Counted from the first letter of the stretch, positions 23,979-32,575 are shown. The stretch is DNA of 41,637 nucleotides from JAWWPY01 sp964412845 (GCA_964412845.1 CAYPQM010000044.1:1-41637), one strand, 5' to 3'. Numbers and translations: made by a program. Notes: generated by a model not told the origin, from the sequence alone.

Positions 23979-24053
23979 TCAGCACACGTTCTTGCTGGCG
24001 ACCGTCCGGGTGCCGGGCCGGTAGCCATACCAAAACTCGAATGCGCGCTGCAT
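23979..24053 (-). CDS. aromatic amino acid leader peptide of aroG
   Basis: A 24-codon frame starting MQRAFEFWYGYRPGTRTV and ending NVC before TGA. Five of seven consecutive residues, FEFWYGY, are Phe, Trp or Tyr, the end products of the pathway opened by the next gene. The codons after this block (CGG CCC GGC) contain GGCCCGG, complementary to CCGGGCC in the 5' arm of the terminator at 23930-23965, so an alternative fold is possible. No Shine-Dalgarno is seen, but TAGTCT sits 7 nt before the ATG as a -10 element, consistent with a leaderless transcript. I infer ribosome-stalling attenuation; the alternative is a chance frame, which the composition makes unlikely. Confidence 0.75.
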   Translation of the reverse strand: MQRAFEFWYGYRPGTRTVASKNVC

Positions 24054-24200
24054 GACTAAGAGACTAGCGCATGGCCGGGGCGGGGCCGCAGAGTAGCCGG
24101 CTGATCGCTCATGGCACAGTGGTGCTGGCGGCCGGCCCAGTGTGGGCCGGATGGACACAGGCCAGGCAGCACGAGCCAGCCAGGAACAGGTCGGAAGGGC

Positions 24201-24881
24201 ATGGGTCGGACAGGCACAGGTCAGGCGGCAACGGATCACCGGCGGGTCGGCCGGCCAGGCATTCAGCGGGTCGAATCTGATCAGGCGGCCGGGGAACTGC
24301 CGCCCGGTCAGTACATCCCGCGGGTATGGCCGGCCCTGCACTATGGCCCGGTGCCCCGGTTCCGCCCGGAGACCTGGGACTTGCGGGTGGGCGGAGTCAC
24401 CGAGTCGGGCACCGAGCACCGGTGGGACTGGGCCGGGCTGGCGGGGCTGCCGCGCTGCCGGATTGTGGCGGACCTGCATTGTGTGACGAAATTCACCATC
24501 CCGGATATCGCCTGGGAGGGCATTGCCGCACCCGACCTGCTCGACGCGGCGCCGCCCGGACCGGAGGTGACGCACGTCATGGTGTGGGCGGAGTTCGGCT
24601 ACAGCGCGAACCTGCGGATCGCCGATTTCGCCGCGGCGACCACGCTGTTCGCCACCGGGAGTGATGGCGGCGACCTGACCCCCGAGCACGGGCACCCGCT
24701 CCGCCTGGTGGTGCCGCACCTGTACGGCTGGAAAAGCGTGAAGTGGGTACGGGCGGTGGAGTACCTGACCGTGGACCGGCGCGGTTTCTGGGAGGAACGG
24801 GGCTACCACAACACCGCCGACCCGTGGCGTGAGCAGCGGTTCTCCTATCAGGAGCAGCCGGGTGAGGGCCCGGCGCCCTGA
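24201..24881 (+). CDS. sulfite oxidase-like molybdopterin-domain oxidoreductase
   Basis: 226-residue protein consisting only of an oxidoreductase molybdopterin-binding domain of the SUOX/YedY fold. Typical stretches are PRFRPETWDLRVGG, RIVADLHCVTKFTIPDIAWEG (the Cys is the presumed Mo ligand), HVMVWAEFGYSANL, LRLVVPHLYGWKSVKWVRAVEYL and a C-terminal FWEERGYHNTADPW. The absence of a Tat signal suggests a cytoplasmic enzyme. Its electron partner and substrate are unknown. ATG 24201 follows GGAAGGGC; upstream in-frame sequence is low-complexity. The 3' end overlaps the convergent endonuclease IV gene by 34 bp. Confidence 0.85.
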   Translation: MGRTGTGQAATDHRRVGRPGIQRVESDQAAGELPPGQYIPRVWPALHYGPVPRFRPETWDLRVGGVTESGTEHRWDWAGLAGLPRCRIVADLHCVTKFTIPDIAWEGIAAPDLLDAAPPGPEVTHVMVWAEFGYSANLRIADFAAATTLFATGSDGGDLTPEHGHPLRLVVPHLYGWKSVKWVRAVEYLTVDRRGFWEERGYHNTADPWREQRFSYQEQPGEGPAP

Positions 24882-25807
24882 CTCTGTGCTCCGCGCAGCC
24901 GGGTCAGGGTGGCCACGTCGGCGGCATGCGCGGCCTTCGGCCCGGGGGTCTCCAGGATGAACGGCACGCCCCGGGTATCCGGGTGCTGGAGCAGTGCGCC
25001 GAACGCGGCTGCGCCGATCTGGCCGGCGCCGATGTTGTCGTGCCGGTCCCGGCGGGAGCCGCAGGCGTCCTTGGCATCGTTGGCGTGGACCAGCGCCAGC
25101 CGGCCGGTGCCCGCCGCCAGGTCGGCCAGCATCCGGGCCACCCCGCCGGGAGCGGCCAGGTTGTGCCCGGCGGCAAAGGCATGGCACGTGTCCAGGCACA
25201 CTCCCGCCCGCGGGTGCCAGTCGAGGTTGTCCAGGTAGGGGGCAATGTCCTGGACGGTTGCGCAGAGCATGTGGCCCTGCCCGGCCATCGGCTCGACCAG
25301 CAGGTCCGGATCGTCGTCGGCGAGGGTCTCCAGCAGTGGCAGCAGGCAGTCCCGCACATGGTGCAGGGCCTGGTCCCGGTCTTCGCCCACAGCCGACCCG
25401 GTATGCACGACCACGCCCCGGGCGCCGATCTCGGCGCCGCGGCGCAGCGAATGGGCGAGTGACGCGACCGATCGCTCCCGGACCAGCGGGTCAGGGGATC
25501 CGACGTTGATCAGGTAGGGGGAGTGCACGTACACGGGAAGGCTGGTCGCGGCCACGTGTTCCCGCAGCCTCTCGTCTTCGCTGGCGTCCCCGGCGGACAG
25601 CGCCCAGGCCCGCGGGTTGGACACGAATACCTGGATCGCCTCCGCGCCGATCGCGGCCGCGTACCGCAGGCCCTCGGCCGCGAGGCCGCCGGCCGTGGGC
25701 ACGTGCGCGCCGACCGGTCGCCGGGCGGGGCGCAGGTCCGCTGGCCCGGGGTCTGCTGGCCCGGGGTCTGCTGGCCCGGGTTTCGCTGGCCCGGGGTTCG
25801 CTGGCAC
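24848..25807 (-). CDS. nfo: endonuclease IV (AP endonuclease)
   Basis: Metal-dependent AP endonuclease of about 319 residues for base-excision repair, TIM-barrel fold. Zn-ligand motifs are visible: YVHSPYLINVGSPD, VVVHTGSAVG, LLVEPMAGQG, VCLDTCHAFAAGHN, LALVHANDAKDACGSRRDRHDNIGAG and FILETPG. The start is uncertain. GTG 25807 yields an N-terminus made of PGPA(D/K) repeats before GAHVPTAGGLAAEGLRYA, where the conserved domain begins. An open frame continues to 25996 but is not protein-like. The final residues overlap the sulfite oxidase-like gene. Confidence 0.87.
   Translation of the reverse strand: MPANPGPAKPGPADPGPADPGPADLRPARRPVGAHVPTAGGLAAEGLRYAAAIGAEAIQVFVSNPRAWALSAGDASEDERLREHVAATSLPVYVHSPYLINVGSPDPLVRERSVASLAHSLRRGAEIGARGVVVHTGSAVGEDRDQALHHVRDCLLPLLETLADDDPDLLVEPMAGQGHMLCATVQDIAPYLDNLDWHPRAGVCLDTCHAFAAGHNLAAPGGVARMLADLAAGTGRLALVHANDAKDACGSRRDRHDNIGAGQIGAAAFGALLQHPDTRGVPFILETPGPKAAHAADVATLTRLRGAQSQGAGPSPGCS
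25741..25800 (-). repeat. 15-bp tandem repeat in the 5' end of nfo
   Basis: Four copies of a 15-bp unit (CTGGCCCGGGGTCTG and close variants) at 25741, 25756, 25771 and 25786. On the minus strand they encode PGPAD or PGPAK, a flexible N-terminal tail. Confidence 0.9.
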
Positions 25808-26138
25808 GGACCGAAGCGTAGTCCTGGCCGCGGGCGGACAGGACTCGGTATTTGCCGAGGTCCTGGCTCTGCCTCGACCAGTCAAATGGACGGCAATGAG
25901 AAGAATGAGCGCCTGATGATCAGTGCGCTGCCAGCCGGGGTGACCCCGCATTTCGAATAGAAAGGTAAAGAGAAGGTCATAAAGAGTAAAAGTCACGCAT
26001 ATCGGGGGAACGTCAGCGGCACTTCCGACGTCTATAGGGCGATACGCCTAAGATGTGAGTAGCCGCAGGAGTTCGCCTCCTGTGGATTTTTGTGATCAAC
26101 ACGCCCCCGGTCCGGGGCAGAACACGAGGGAGCGGCCC
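25808..26138. other. 331-bp intergenic region between divergent genes
   Basis: Left part is ordinary GC-rich DNA with no convincing gene. From about 25945 to 26060 it is unusually AT-rich (AATAGAAAGGTAAAGAGAAG, ATAAAGAGTAAAAG). TAAGAT at 26050-26055 could be a -10 element for the oxidoreductase. The hairpin at 26063 follows. Confidence 0.6.
26063..26090 (+). terminator. intrinsic-terminator-like hairpin in a 5' leader
   Basis: CCGCAGGAG-TTCGC-CTCCTGTGG forms a 9-bp stem (one G-U) followed by ATTTTTG. It lies 49 bp before the oxidoreductase start and just behind a possible -10 element, so it may attenuate that operon or isolate it from readthrough. Confidence 0.5.
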
Positions 26139-27716
26139 GTGGCGTCAATGGCGTCTGCACAAGAGCAGTCACGTTGCGTAGTCATAGGAGCCGGTCCTGC
26201 CGGCCTGACCGCAGCGTACGAGCTCACCCGGCGCGGCTTGGGCTGCGTCGTGCTTGAGGCAGACGACGTGGTAGGCGGCATAAGCCGGACCGTGGAGCGC
26301 GACGGCTGGCGGTTCGACATCGGCGGGCACCGTTTCTTCACGAAGGTGTCCCGGGTCGAGCAGTTCTGGTGGGAGATCCTCGGTGAGGAGGACTTTCTGT
26401 TGCGGCCGCGGATGTCGCGGATCTTCTATAACGGAAAGTTTTTCGATTACCCGCTCCGGGCCGTCAACGCGCTCCGCAACCTGGGCATCTTTGAGTCGTT
26501 GCTGTGCGTCCTTTCCTACCTGCGGGCCCGCCTGCGGCCCCCGGCTGACCAGTCCACCTTTGAAGGATGGGTGTCGGCCCGATTCGGATGGCGGCTTTAC
26601 CGGATCTTCTTCAAGAGCTACACCGAGAAGCTGTGGGGCATCCCGGCCAACCAGATCCAGGCGGACTGGGCGGCACAGCGGATCAAGAACCTGTCGCTCG
26701 GCAAGGCAATCGTCAACGCGCTCACTCCCAAGCGCGGGCAGACCGACGTCACCAGCCTGATCGAGGAGTTCCGCTACCCCAAGTACGGGCCGGGCATGAT
26801 GTGGGAAGTCGCCACGACGAAGGTGACCGAGGGCGGCGCTGAGGTCCGCATGTCCACCTCGGTCGAGCAGATCCGGGCGGCCGGGGATGACCGGCTCGCG
26901 GTCACGGCGGTCGGTCCTGATGGCCTGCGCCGCGAGATCATCTGCCGTGACGTCATCTCCTCGATGCCGCTCGCCCACCTGATCAGCGCGCTGGGGCCAG
27001 GTGTCCCTGACGAGGTGACAGCGGCCGCGGCCGGGCTGCGCTACCGGGACTTCCTCACCGTCGCGCTCGTGGTGGACCAGGAGTTCTCATTCCCCGACAA
27101 CTGGATCTACATCCACTCTCCGCAGGTCAAGGTGGGTCGGGTGCAGAACTTCGGCTCCTGGTCGCCCTACCTGGTCCAGGATGGCAAGACCTGCCTGGGC
27201 CTGGAGTACTTCGTGCATCTGGGTGACGAGATGTGGAACTCCTCAGACGAAGATCTGGTCGCGCTGGGAACCTCCGAGATCGAGTCGCTGGGACTGGTCG
27301 CGCACGGTGCGGTGCAGCAGGGGTACGTCGTCCGGATGCCGAAGGCCTACCCGGTCTACGACACCGAGTACGCGGCCAACGTCGAGACCATCCGCAAGTA
27401 TCTCGAAACCGGCTGGCCGCATGTCCACCCGGTTGGCCGCAACGGCATGCACCGGTACAACAACCAGGATCACTCCATGCTCACCGCGATGCTGACCGTC
27501 GAGAACATCGCCGATGGCGCCGCGCACGACATATGGGCCGTGAATGTGGAGGCCGAGTATCACGAGCAGAAGGCGTCAGATGCCCCATCGGCCGGGCCAG
27601 GCGCGGCCGGCGCCGCGGGCACGGGGCGGGCTGCCCCGATCCTGCCCGTGGCCGCGGGGAAGCTGACCGGGGAGGCGCAGCCGACCAGCGCGGGGGCCGG
27701 GGTTGACCGCGGCTGA
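26139..27716 (+). CDS. FAD/NAD(P)-dependent oxidoreductase, amine oxidase/UGM-like fold
   Basis: Flavoprotein of 525 residues. The dinucleotide-binding motif VVIGAGPAGLTAAYELTRRG and the following VLEADDVVGGISRTVERDGWRFDIGGHRFFTK are typical of protoporphyrinogen oxidase/UDP-galactopyranose mutase-like proteins. The C-terminal FAD segment is around GMHRYNNQDHSMLTAMLTVENI. The last 45 residues are an Ala/Gly-rich tail. Start: GTG 26139 has GAGGGAG 6 nt upstream; ATG 26148 is the alternative. The next gene, a membrane glycosyltransferase-like protein, overlaps the stop by 14 bp. The pair may act on a sugar or polyprenyl-linked substrate, which is inference. Confidence 0.83.
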   Translation: MASMASAQEQSRCVVIGAGPAGLTAAYELTRRGLGCVVLEADDVVGGISRTVERDGWRFDIGGHRFFTKVSRVEQFWWEILGEEDFLLRPRMSRIFYNGKFFDYPLRAVNALRNLGIFESLLCVLSYLRARLRPPADQSTFEGWVSARFGWRLYRIFFKSYTEKLWGIPANQIQADWAAQRIKNLSLGKAIVNALTPKRGQTDVTSLIEEFRYPKYGPGMMWEVATTKVTEGGAEVRMSTSVEQIRAAGDDRLAVTAVGPDGLRREIICRDVISSMPLAHLISALGPGVPDEVTAAAAGLRYRDFLTVALVVDQEFSFPDNWIYIHSPQVKVGRVQNFGSWSPYLVQDGKTCLGLEYFVHLGDEMWNSSDEDLVALGTSEIESLGLVAHGAVQQGYVVRMPKAYPVYDTEYAANVETIRKYLETGWPHVHPVGRNGMHRYNNQDHSMLTAMLTVENIADGAAHDIWAVNVEAEYHEQKASDAPSAGPGAAGAAGTGRAAPILPVAAGKLTGEAQPTSAGAGVDRG

Positions 27717-29385
27717 GCCGGATCCGGCCGGGTCCACGCAGGCCGCCGGGCTCGGGTCGGCCGCCGCGTCCTTCGGCTGGCGGCTACCGCTACGGCTCCG
27801 GATTCAGGACCGGTTAATACGGCTACGGCCCCGCGCACGGGGCGCGGTGATCCGGGGACAGGTCTGGCTGGGCACCCTGCCGGGTGCGCTGCGCCGCCAC
27901 TGGATCTTCTCCGCCGCCCTCGGGGTGGGGCTGATCCTCCGCCTGGTCGTCATGGCCGCCTACCGGCCGGCAATACTGGTTAGGCAGGACAGCTTCGACT
28001 ACCTGTGGGACGCAGTCCAGCTCAAGCCCGATCCGGTGCGCCCAGACGGGTACGCTTTCTTCCTGGCGCTGCTGCGGCCGCTGCACTCGCTCACCTTCCT
28101 CGCGGGCCTGCAGCACCTGATGGGCCTGGCTATCGCGGTCCTGGTGTACGCGGTGCTGTGCAACCGCGGCGTTCCCGGCTGGGGCGCGGCGCTCGCGGCC
28201 GCGCCGGTGCTGTTCGATCCCCGCCAGCTCGATCTTGAGCACTCGGTGATGTCTGACACCCTGGCGACGCTGCTCATGCTGACGGCGCTTGCGGTGCTGC
28301 TGATCCGGCGGCCGTCGTGGTCGCTGCGGCCGCCGTCGGTGGGCCGGTCGGCGGTGGCCGGCCTGCTGATGGGCGTCGCTGGCTTGGTGCGGCCCATCAC
28401 CCTGCCGCTCTTCGTGCTGGTGGCGGCGTGCCTGCTGCTCCAGCGGGCCGGCTGGCGGCGGTCGATCGCCGCCCTGGCCGCTGGCGCGCTACCGCTGGCC
28501 GGGTACGCGTTGTGGTTCGGCACGTTCTACGGCACGGTCGCCCTGACCAATAGCGATGGGCTGTTCCTCTGGTCGCGCACCATGACCTTCGCGAACTGCG
28601 CCGTCATCAAGCCCCCCGCCGACCTGCAGGCGCTGTGCCCCGGCCGGCAGCCGGCCGGCCGGCAGATCCGGGCGCACAAGGCCGACCCCCTGTCGATGTT
28701 GCTGGCCCGGCCATCGCCGCGCCTCTACCTGTGGAGCCGGGAGGACTGGCTCTGGCAGCCACCCTCGGAGCAGTTCGTACCGGACATAGCCGCGTTCACC
28801 CGGGCCAAGAACGACCGGGCGATGCGGTTCGCGATCCGGGCGATCACCGCGCAGCCGCTGGGGTACGCGCGGGCGGTGTCGGAAGATGTCGCATTCACCT
28901 TCCTCAATACCGACCGTGCCTTGCGGTTCCCCGACCCCCTGGCCATCCCGCGTGGCCTCGACTACAGCTACCAGGTCGCCGCCGTGCGAGGGTACGCCGG
29001 CTCCGCCACGGCGGCCGGGCTCCAGCAGCAGGGCATACAGGCAGACAAGCCATACGGATACCTGCTCCAGGGCTACCAGAGCCGGGTGTACTTCCCCGGC
29101 GTCCTGTTCGCACTGGTGCTCGTCGCCGGGCTGGCCGGCATCCTGGTGCCGGGCAGGCGCAGCGGCGCGGCTGTGCTCCTGTGGGCCTGCGCCGCCGTCA
29201 CCATCGTGCTGCCGAGCGCCGAGCACATGGACAACTACCGGTACGCGCTCCCGGCTATCCCGCTGGCCTGCATGGCGCTCGCGCTCGTGCTGAACGGCCG
29301 CAAGGTCGTCGGCGGCCCGCTGCGGGCACCAGAACCGGACACACTCGGCCGCAACCCTGCCCACCAGCGGGTTCCCGTCGCCTGA
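27703..29385 (+). CDS. multi-spanning membrane protein, GT39/ArnT-like
   Basis: 560-residue protein with about ten hydrophobic helices (for example WIFSAALGVGLILRLVVMA, LMGLAIAVLVYAVLC, GVLFALVLVAGLAGILV, LPAIPLACMALALVL) and an extracytoplasmic part at about residues 285-445. The short motif RQDSFDYLWDA after the first helix resembles the acidic loop of lipid-dependent GT-C transferases (GT39/ArnT). YRYALPAIPL near the end is also typical. The TTG start is inferred from the 14-bp overlap with the preceding oxidoreductase and a GGGGCCGGGG just upstream. Donor and acceptor are unknown. Confidence 0.75.
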   Translation: MTAAEPDPAGSTQAAGLGSAAASFGWRLPLRLRIQDRLIRLRPRARGAVIRGQVWLGTLPGALRRHWIFSAALGVGLILRLVVMAAYRPAILVRQDSFDYLWDAVQLKPDPVRPDGYAFFLALLRPLHSLTFLAGLQHLMGLAIAVLVYAVLCNRGVPGWGAALAAAPVLFDPRQLDLEHSVMSDTLATLLMLTALAVLLIRRPSWSLRPPSVGRSAVAGLLMGVAGLVRPITLPLFVLVAACLLLQRAGWRRSIAALAAGALPLAGYALWFGTFYGTVALTNSDGLFLWSRTMTFANCAVIKPPADLQALCPGRQPAGRQIRAHKADPLSMLLARPSPRLYLWSREDWLWQPPSEQFVPDIAAFTRAKNDRAMRFAIRAITAQPLGYARAVSEDVAFTFLNTDRALRFPDPLAIPRGLDYSYQVAAVRGYAGSATAAGLQQQGIQADKPYGYLLQGYQSRVYFPGVLFALVLVAGLAGILVPGRRSGAAVLLWACAAVTIVLPSAEHMDNYRYALPAIPLACMALALVLNGRKVVGGPLRAPEPDTLGRNPAHQRVPVA

Positions 29386-29412
29386 CCAAACCGCCGCGCT
29401 GACTCCTGTACC

Positions 29413-29430
29413 GGGACCAATGCCGGTCCC
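29413..29430. terminator. weak hairpin between convergent genes
   Basis: GGGACC and GGTCCC with a 6-nt loop lie between the GT-C-like gene and the kinase gene. The stem is short and has no U-tract, so this is only a possible terminator. Confidence 0.3.
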
Positions 29431-29496
29431 AGTTGTGCGCGGCCCGCTCATGGTGACCAGTGCCGTAACCACGCCCCGTGGGGCTGGTGGGCAGGG

Positions 29497-31554
29497 TTAG
29501 AGGTGGGGGAGGCCGGTCCAGAGGGTGATGGTGCTGCCCTGCGGGGCCGAGTTGTTCGGGCTGTAGTTGAAGACCACGTTGAGCGGGCCGGCCTTGATGA
29601 CGTTGACCTGGAAGCCGAGTTGCTGCAGGGTCTGCGTGGCCTGATCCACGTTCTGCCCGTCGACGTTCGGGATGGCGACCATCTGCGGCCCGTTCGAAAT
29701 GACGATGGTGACGACCTCATGGGGGGTGAAGGCGCTGCCGGCCGCCGGGGACTGCTTGGTGATGGTTCCCTGCGGCTGGGTGCTCTTAGCGTCGGGCACT
29801 TCGTTCAGATTGACACCGTTCTGCTGCGCCCACTGCTCGACCGCCGCCTGCTGCTGGCCGACGAAATTGGGCAGCGGCGGCCCCGCGCTCACCACCAGCG
29901 AGACCGGCTTGGGCTGCGGCCACGAGGTGCCGGCCGCAGGAGTGGTGCTGATCACGATGCCGGCCTGGATCGTGGCCGACGGCTGGTTGCTGACCGTGCC
30001 CGGCACCAGGCCAGCGTGCTTGAGCGCGGCCTGGGCGTCGGCCAGGCTCGCCCCGGTCACCTGCGGGACCGCGATCAGGTGCGGGCCCCTGGACACGATC
30101 ATCGTCACCGCGGTGCCCTTGGCCACCCGGGATCCCATCGCGGGGGTGGTGCTGATTACGTCGCCCTTGGCGACATGGTTGTCGAACACCGTCGTGCCGC
30201 TCTTGACGATGAGGCCCTCGTTGCGCAACTCGGTGCTCGCGGTGGCGGAGACCAGCCCGCCCACCTCAGGAACCTTGGTGTACTTGCCCGCGGCCTGCCA
30301 CCACACCAGCACCGCGATGAGGATGACGGCCACGATTCCGGCGACCAGGTAGCCGAGCCTGCGGCTGAACAGCCAGCGCTGCAGCCCAGGTTCCCGGGGG
30401 GCCAGATAACGGGGTTGCCCAGTGCCGTAGGACGCGGCCGGGCCCGCGCTGGACACGACCAGCGTGTGGTTAGCTGACCCGCGCGAGTCCGGTATCTGCC
30501 GGGTGACCGGGCCGGCCGTGAAACTGTCGCCGGGTGCTCCGTACGACTGGCGGGCCGGCTGAGGCGTACGGGGAAACAGGTCACCGCCAGGCGGCGTGAC
30601 CTCGGCCCACGCGGCCGGAATCACGGCGGTACCCGCCGGGGGTGGCATGGCGGTAGCGGACATCCGGGCCCCGGCGCCGCTCTCCAGCGCATCAGGAAGG
30701 TCCGCGATGGGCAGGCCATGCCGGACCTCGGTGACCGCCCGCAGGAACTGCCCCGCATCGGCGGGCCGCAGGTCAGGATCCCTGCTGGTGGCCAGGGCCA
30801 CCAGGGTGTCGAGCGCGGCCGGGAGGCCAGGGACCAGCGTGGACGGGGCCGGAACCACCGCGTTGACATGCTGGTAGGCCACCGCGAGCGGCGACTCGCC
30901 GGTATGCGGCTGGACGCCGGTGAGCATTTCGAACAGCATGATCCCGGCGGCGTAGACATCCGTGCGCGCGTCCGCCGTGCCCCCGCCGACCTGCTCGGGC
31001 GCCAGGTAGGCGGCGGTCCCGATGATCATCCCGGTCTTGGTGTGGCTGGCCCCGGCGAGCAGCCTGGCCAGGCCGAAATCCGCGACCTTGACCGCGTTCG
31101 ACTCGGTGAGCAGCACGTTCTCCGGCTTGACGTCGCGGTGCGCGAGCCCGGCGTCGTGCGCCGCGCCGAGCCCGGCCAGCACGCCATCCATGATGTCGAG
31201 GGCCTCGCGGGGGCCGAGACGGCCCCGGGCGCTCATCAGGGCGCGCAGCGTCTGCCCGGGCACATACTCCATAGCCAGGTACAGCGTCCGGCCGTCGGCG
31301 CCCTGGTCGTAGACGGCGACGACGTTCGGGTGGGACAGCCGGGCGACCGACCTCGCCTCGCCGACGAACCGGCGGACGAAGTCCTCATCGTTGGCCAGCT
31401 CGACATGCATGATCTTGAGCGCGACCGTGCGGTCCAGCCTGGTGTCGGTCCCCAGGTACACCGTGGCCATCCCGCCGCGGGCAACATGCGACTCAACGCG
31501 GTAGCGGCCATCCAGCAACTGGCCGACCGGCGGGCGGGCGAGGGTCGTGTCCAT
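29497..31554 (-). CDS. PASTA-domain Ser/Thr protein kinase (PknB/PknL type)
   Basis: 685-residue transmembrane eukaryotic-like kinase. Gly loop ARGGMATVY (25-33), catalytic Lys47 (VALKI), HRDVKPEN with Asp141, DFG with Asp159, and an activation loop with Thr/Ser (GASHTKTGMIIGT). A juxtamembrane linker rich in Pro/Ser leads to one TM helix (about 400-420). Four extracellular PASTA repeats start near residue 428 and would bind muropeptides or lipid II. ATG 31554 is used; a TTG lies one codon earlier. In M. tuberculosis PknL is encoded beside Rv2175c, and an Rv2175c-like gene stands 3.6 kb away here, suggesting the same kinase/substrate pair in cell-wall and growth control. Confidence 0.92.
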   Translation of the reverse strand: MDTTLARPPVGQLLDGRYRVESHVARGGMATVYLGTDTRLDRTVALKIMHVELANDEDFVRRFVGEARSVARLSHPNVVAVYDQGADGRTLYLAMEYVPGQTLRALMSARGRLGPREALDIMDGVLAGLGAAHDAGLAHRDVKPENVLLTESNAVKVADFGLARLLAGASHTKTGMIIGTAAYLAPEQVGGGTADARTDVYAAGIMLFEMLTGVQPHTGESPLAVAYQHVNAVVPAPSTLVPGLPAALDTLVALATSRDPDLRPADAGQFLRAVTEVRHGLPIADLPDALESGAGARMSATAMPPPAGTAVIPAAWAEVTPPGGDLFPRTPQPARQSYGAPGDSFTAGPVTRQIPDSRGSANHTLVVSSAGPAASYGTGQPRYLAPREPGLQRWLFSRRLGYLVAGIVAVILIAVLVWWQAAGKYTKVPEVGGLVSATASTELRNEGLIVKSGTTVFDNHVAKGDVISTTPAMGSRVAKGTAVTMIVSRGPHLIAVPQVTGASLADAQAALKHAGLVPGTVSNQPSATIQAGIVISTTPAAGTSWPQPKPVSLVVSAGPPLPNFVGQQQAAVEQWAQQNGVNLNEVPDAKSTQPQGTITKQSPAAGSAFTPHEVVTIVISNGPQMVAIPNVDGQNVDQATQTLQQLGFQVNVIKAGPLNVVFNYSPNNSAPQGSTITLWTGLPHL

Positions 31555-31610
31555 CAAAGTCGATTGTATGGGGGACGGGCGGTTGGCAACCTAGGAAACC
31601 TATTACGCTG

Positions 31611-32372
31611 TCAGTCGGCCACCGGGGGTGATGAGGCTCGTGCGAACCGCCGTCGCGGCACCCGGCCAGCCAGCCGGGCGAGGCGGCCGGCCGTGACCGC
31701 GGCGCGCATCGCAGCGGCCATGAGTTCCGGGTCATGTGCCCTGGTCACCGAAGTGGCCAGGAGCACGGCGGCACAGCCAAGCTCCATCGCTATCGTCGCG
31801 TCGCTGGCCGTGCCGATACCCGCGTCCAGCACCACCGGCACGCCAGCATCCGCGACGATCAGCTCGATGTTGTGCGGGTTCCTGATGCCCAGGCCCGACC
31901 CGATCGGGGCGCCGAGTGGCATGACGGCGGCGCATCCGGCCTGTTCCAGCCGCCGCGCCAGCACCGGATCGTCGTTGGTGTAGGGGAGCACGGTGAAACC
32001 ATCCGCGACCAGCGTGTCCGCCGCGTCCAGGAGTTCTATGGGATCCGGCAGCAGGGTGTGATCATCGGCGATGACCTCCAGCTTCACCCAGGCCGTGCCG
32101 AGCGCCTCGCGGGCCAGCCGCGCGGTGCGCACCGCCTCGGCCGCGGTGTGGCAGCCGGCCGTGTTGGGCAGCACCCGGATGCCGCGTTCGGCGAGCAGGT
32201 CGAGCACGGAGCCGCCGGAGGCGGGGTCCACCCGGCGCATCGCCACCGTGGTCAGCTCCGTTCCTGACGCGTCCAGCGCCCGGCCCAGCACATCCAGGCT
32301 GGGCGCGCCACCGGTGCCCATGATCAGCCGGGAGGTGAATGCCTCGCCGGCGATGACAAGGGGGTCGTCCAT
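31611..32372 (-). CDS. thiG: thiazole synthase ThiG
   Basis: 253-residue TIM-barrel enzyme that makes the thiazole phosphate of thiamine from deoxyxylulose-5-phosphate, dehydroglycine and ThiS thiocarboxylate. Landmarks: SRLIMGTGGAPS, VLPNTAGCHTAAEAVRTARLAREA, the Schiff-base Lys97 (WVKLEVIADD), TLVADGFTVLPYTNDDPVLARRLE, VMPLGAPIGSGLGI and VVLDAGIGTASDATIAMELG. The C-terminal Arg/Ala-rich tail is about 15 residues longer than usual. Two bp separate it from thiS, so it is the last gene of thiO-thiS-thiG and lies under the TPP riboswitch. Confidence 0.95.
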   Translation of the reverse strand: MDDPLVIAGEAFTSRLIMGTGGAPSLDVLGRALDASGTELTTVAMRRVDPASGGSVLDLLAERGIRVLPNTAGCHTAAEAVRTARLAREALGTAWVKLEVIADDHTLLPDPIELLDAADTLVADGFTVLPYTNDDPVLARRLEQAGCAAVMPLGAPIGSGLGIRNPHNIELIVADAGVPVVLDAGIGTASDATIAMELGCAAVLLATSVTRAHDPELMAAAMRAAVTAGRLARLAGRVPRRRFARASSPPVAD

Positions 32373-32374
32373 GC

Positions 32375-32575
32375 TCAGCCTCCCTGGACCGCGGTGAGGA
32401 CCTCGACCTGGTCACCTTCGGCGAGCAGGGTCGAATCCCACGCTGCCCGGCGCACCACCTCGTCGTTGACGGCCGCCGCCACACCGGCGGCGGCCGCGGT
32501 GATCAGGCCGACCGCGTCGCGGACGCTGATGCCGTCGGCCACCTGGCGCGGCGTGCCATTGATGATCACGTTCAC
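32375..32575 (-). CDS. thiS: sulfur carrier protein ThiS
   Basis: 66-residue ubiquitin-like carrier ending in the essential Gly-Gly (EVLTAVQGG), which becomes a thiocarboxylate. The start MNVIINGTPRQVADGISVRDAV matches the family. The GTG start overlaps the thiO stop by 4 bp (GTGA). It donates sulfur to ThiG, encoded next. Confidence 0.93.
   Translation of the reverse strand: MNVIINGTPRQVADGISVRDAVGLITAAAAGVAAAVNDEVVRRAAWDSTLLAEGDQVEVLTAVQGG

Noticed and set aside
23979..25199. Long minus-strand open frame of 406 codons opposite the sulfite oxidase-like gene
   Set aside because: Arg/Pro/Gly-rich shadow of the plus-strand gene and of the nfo 3' end in another frame. Only its last 25 codons, the leader peptide, are kept as a separate start.
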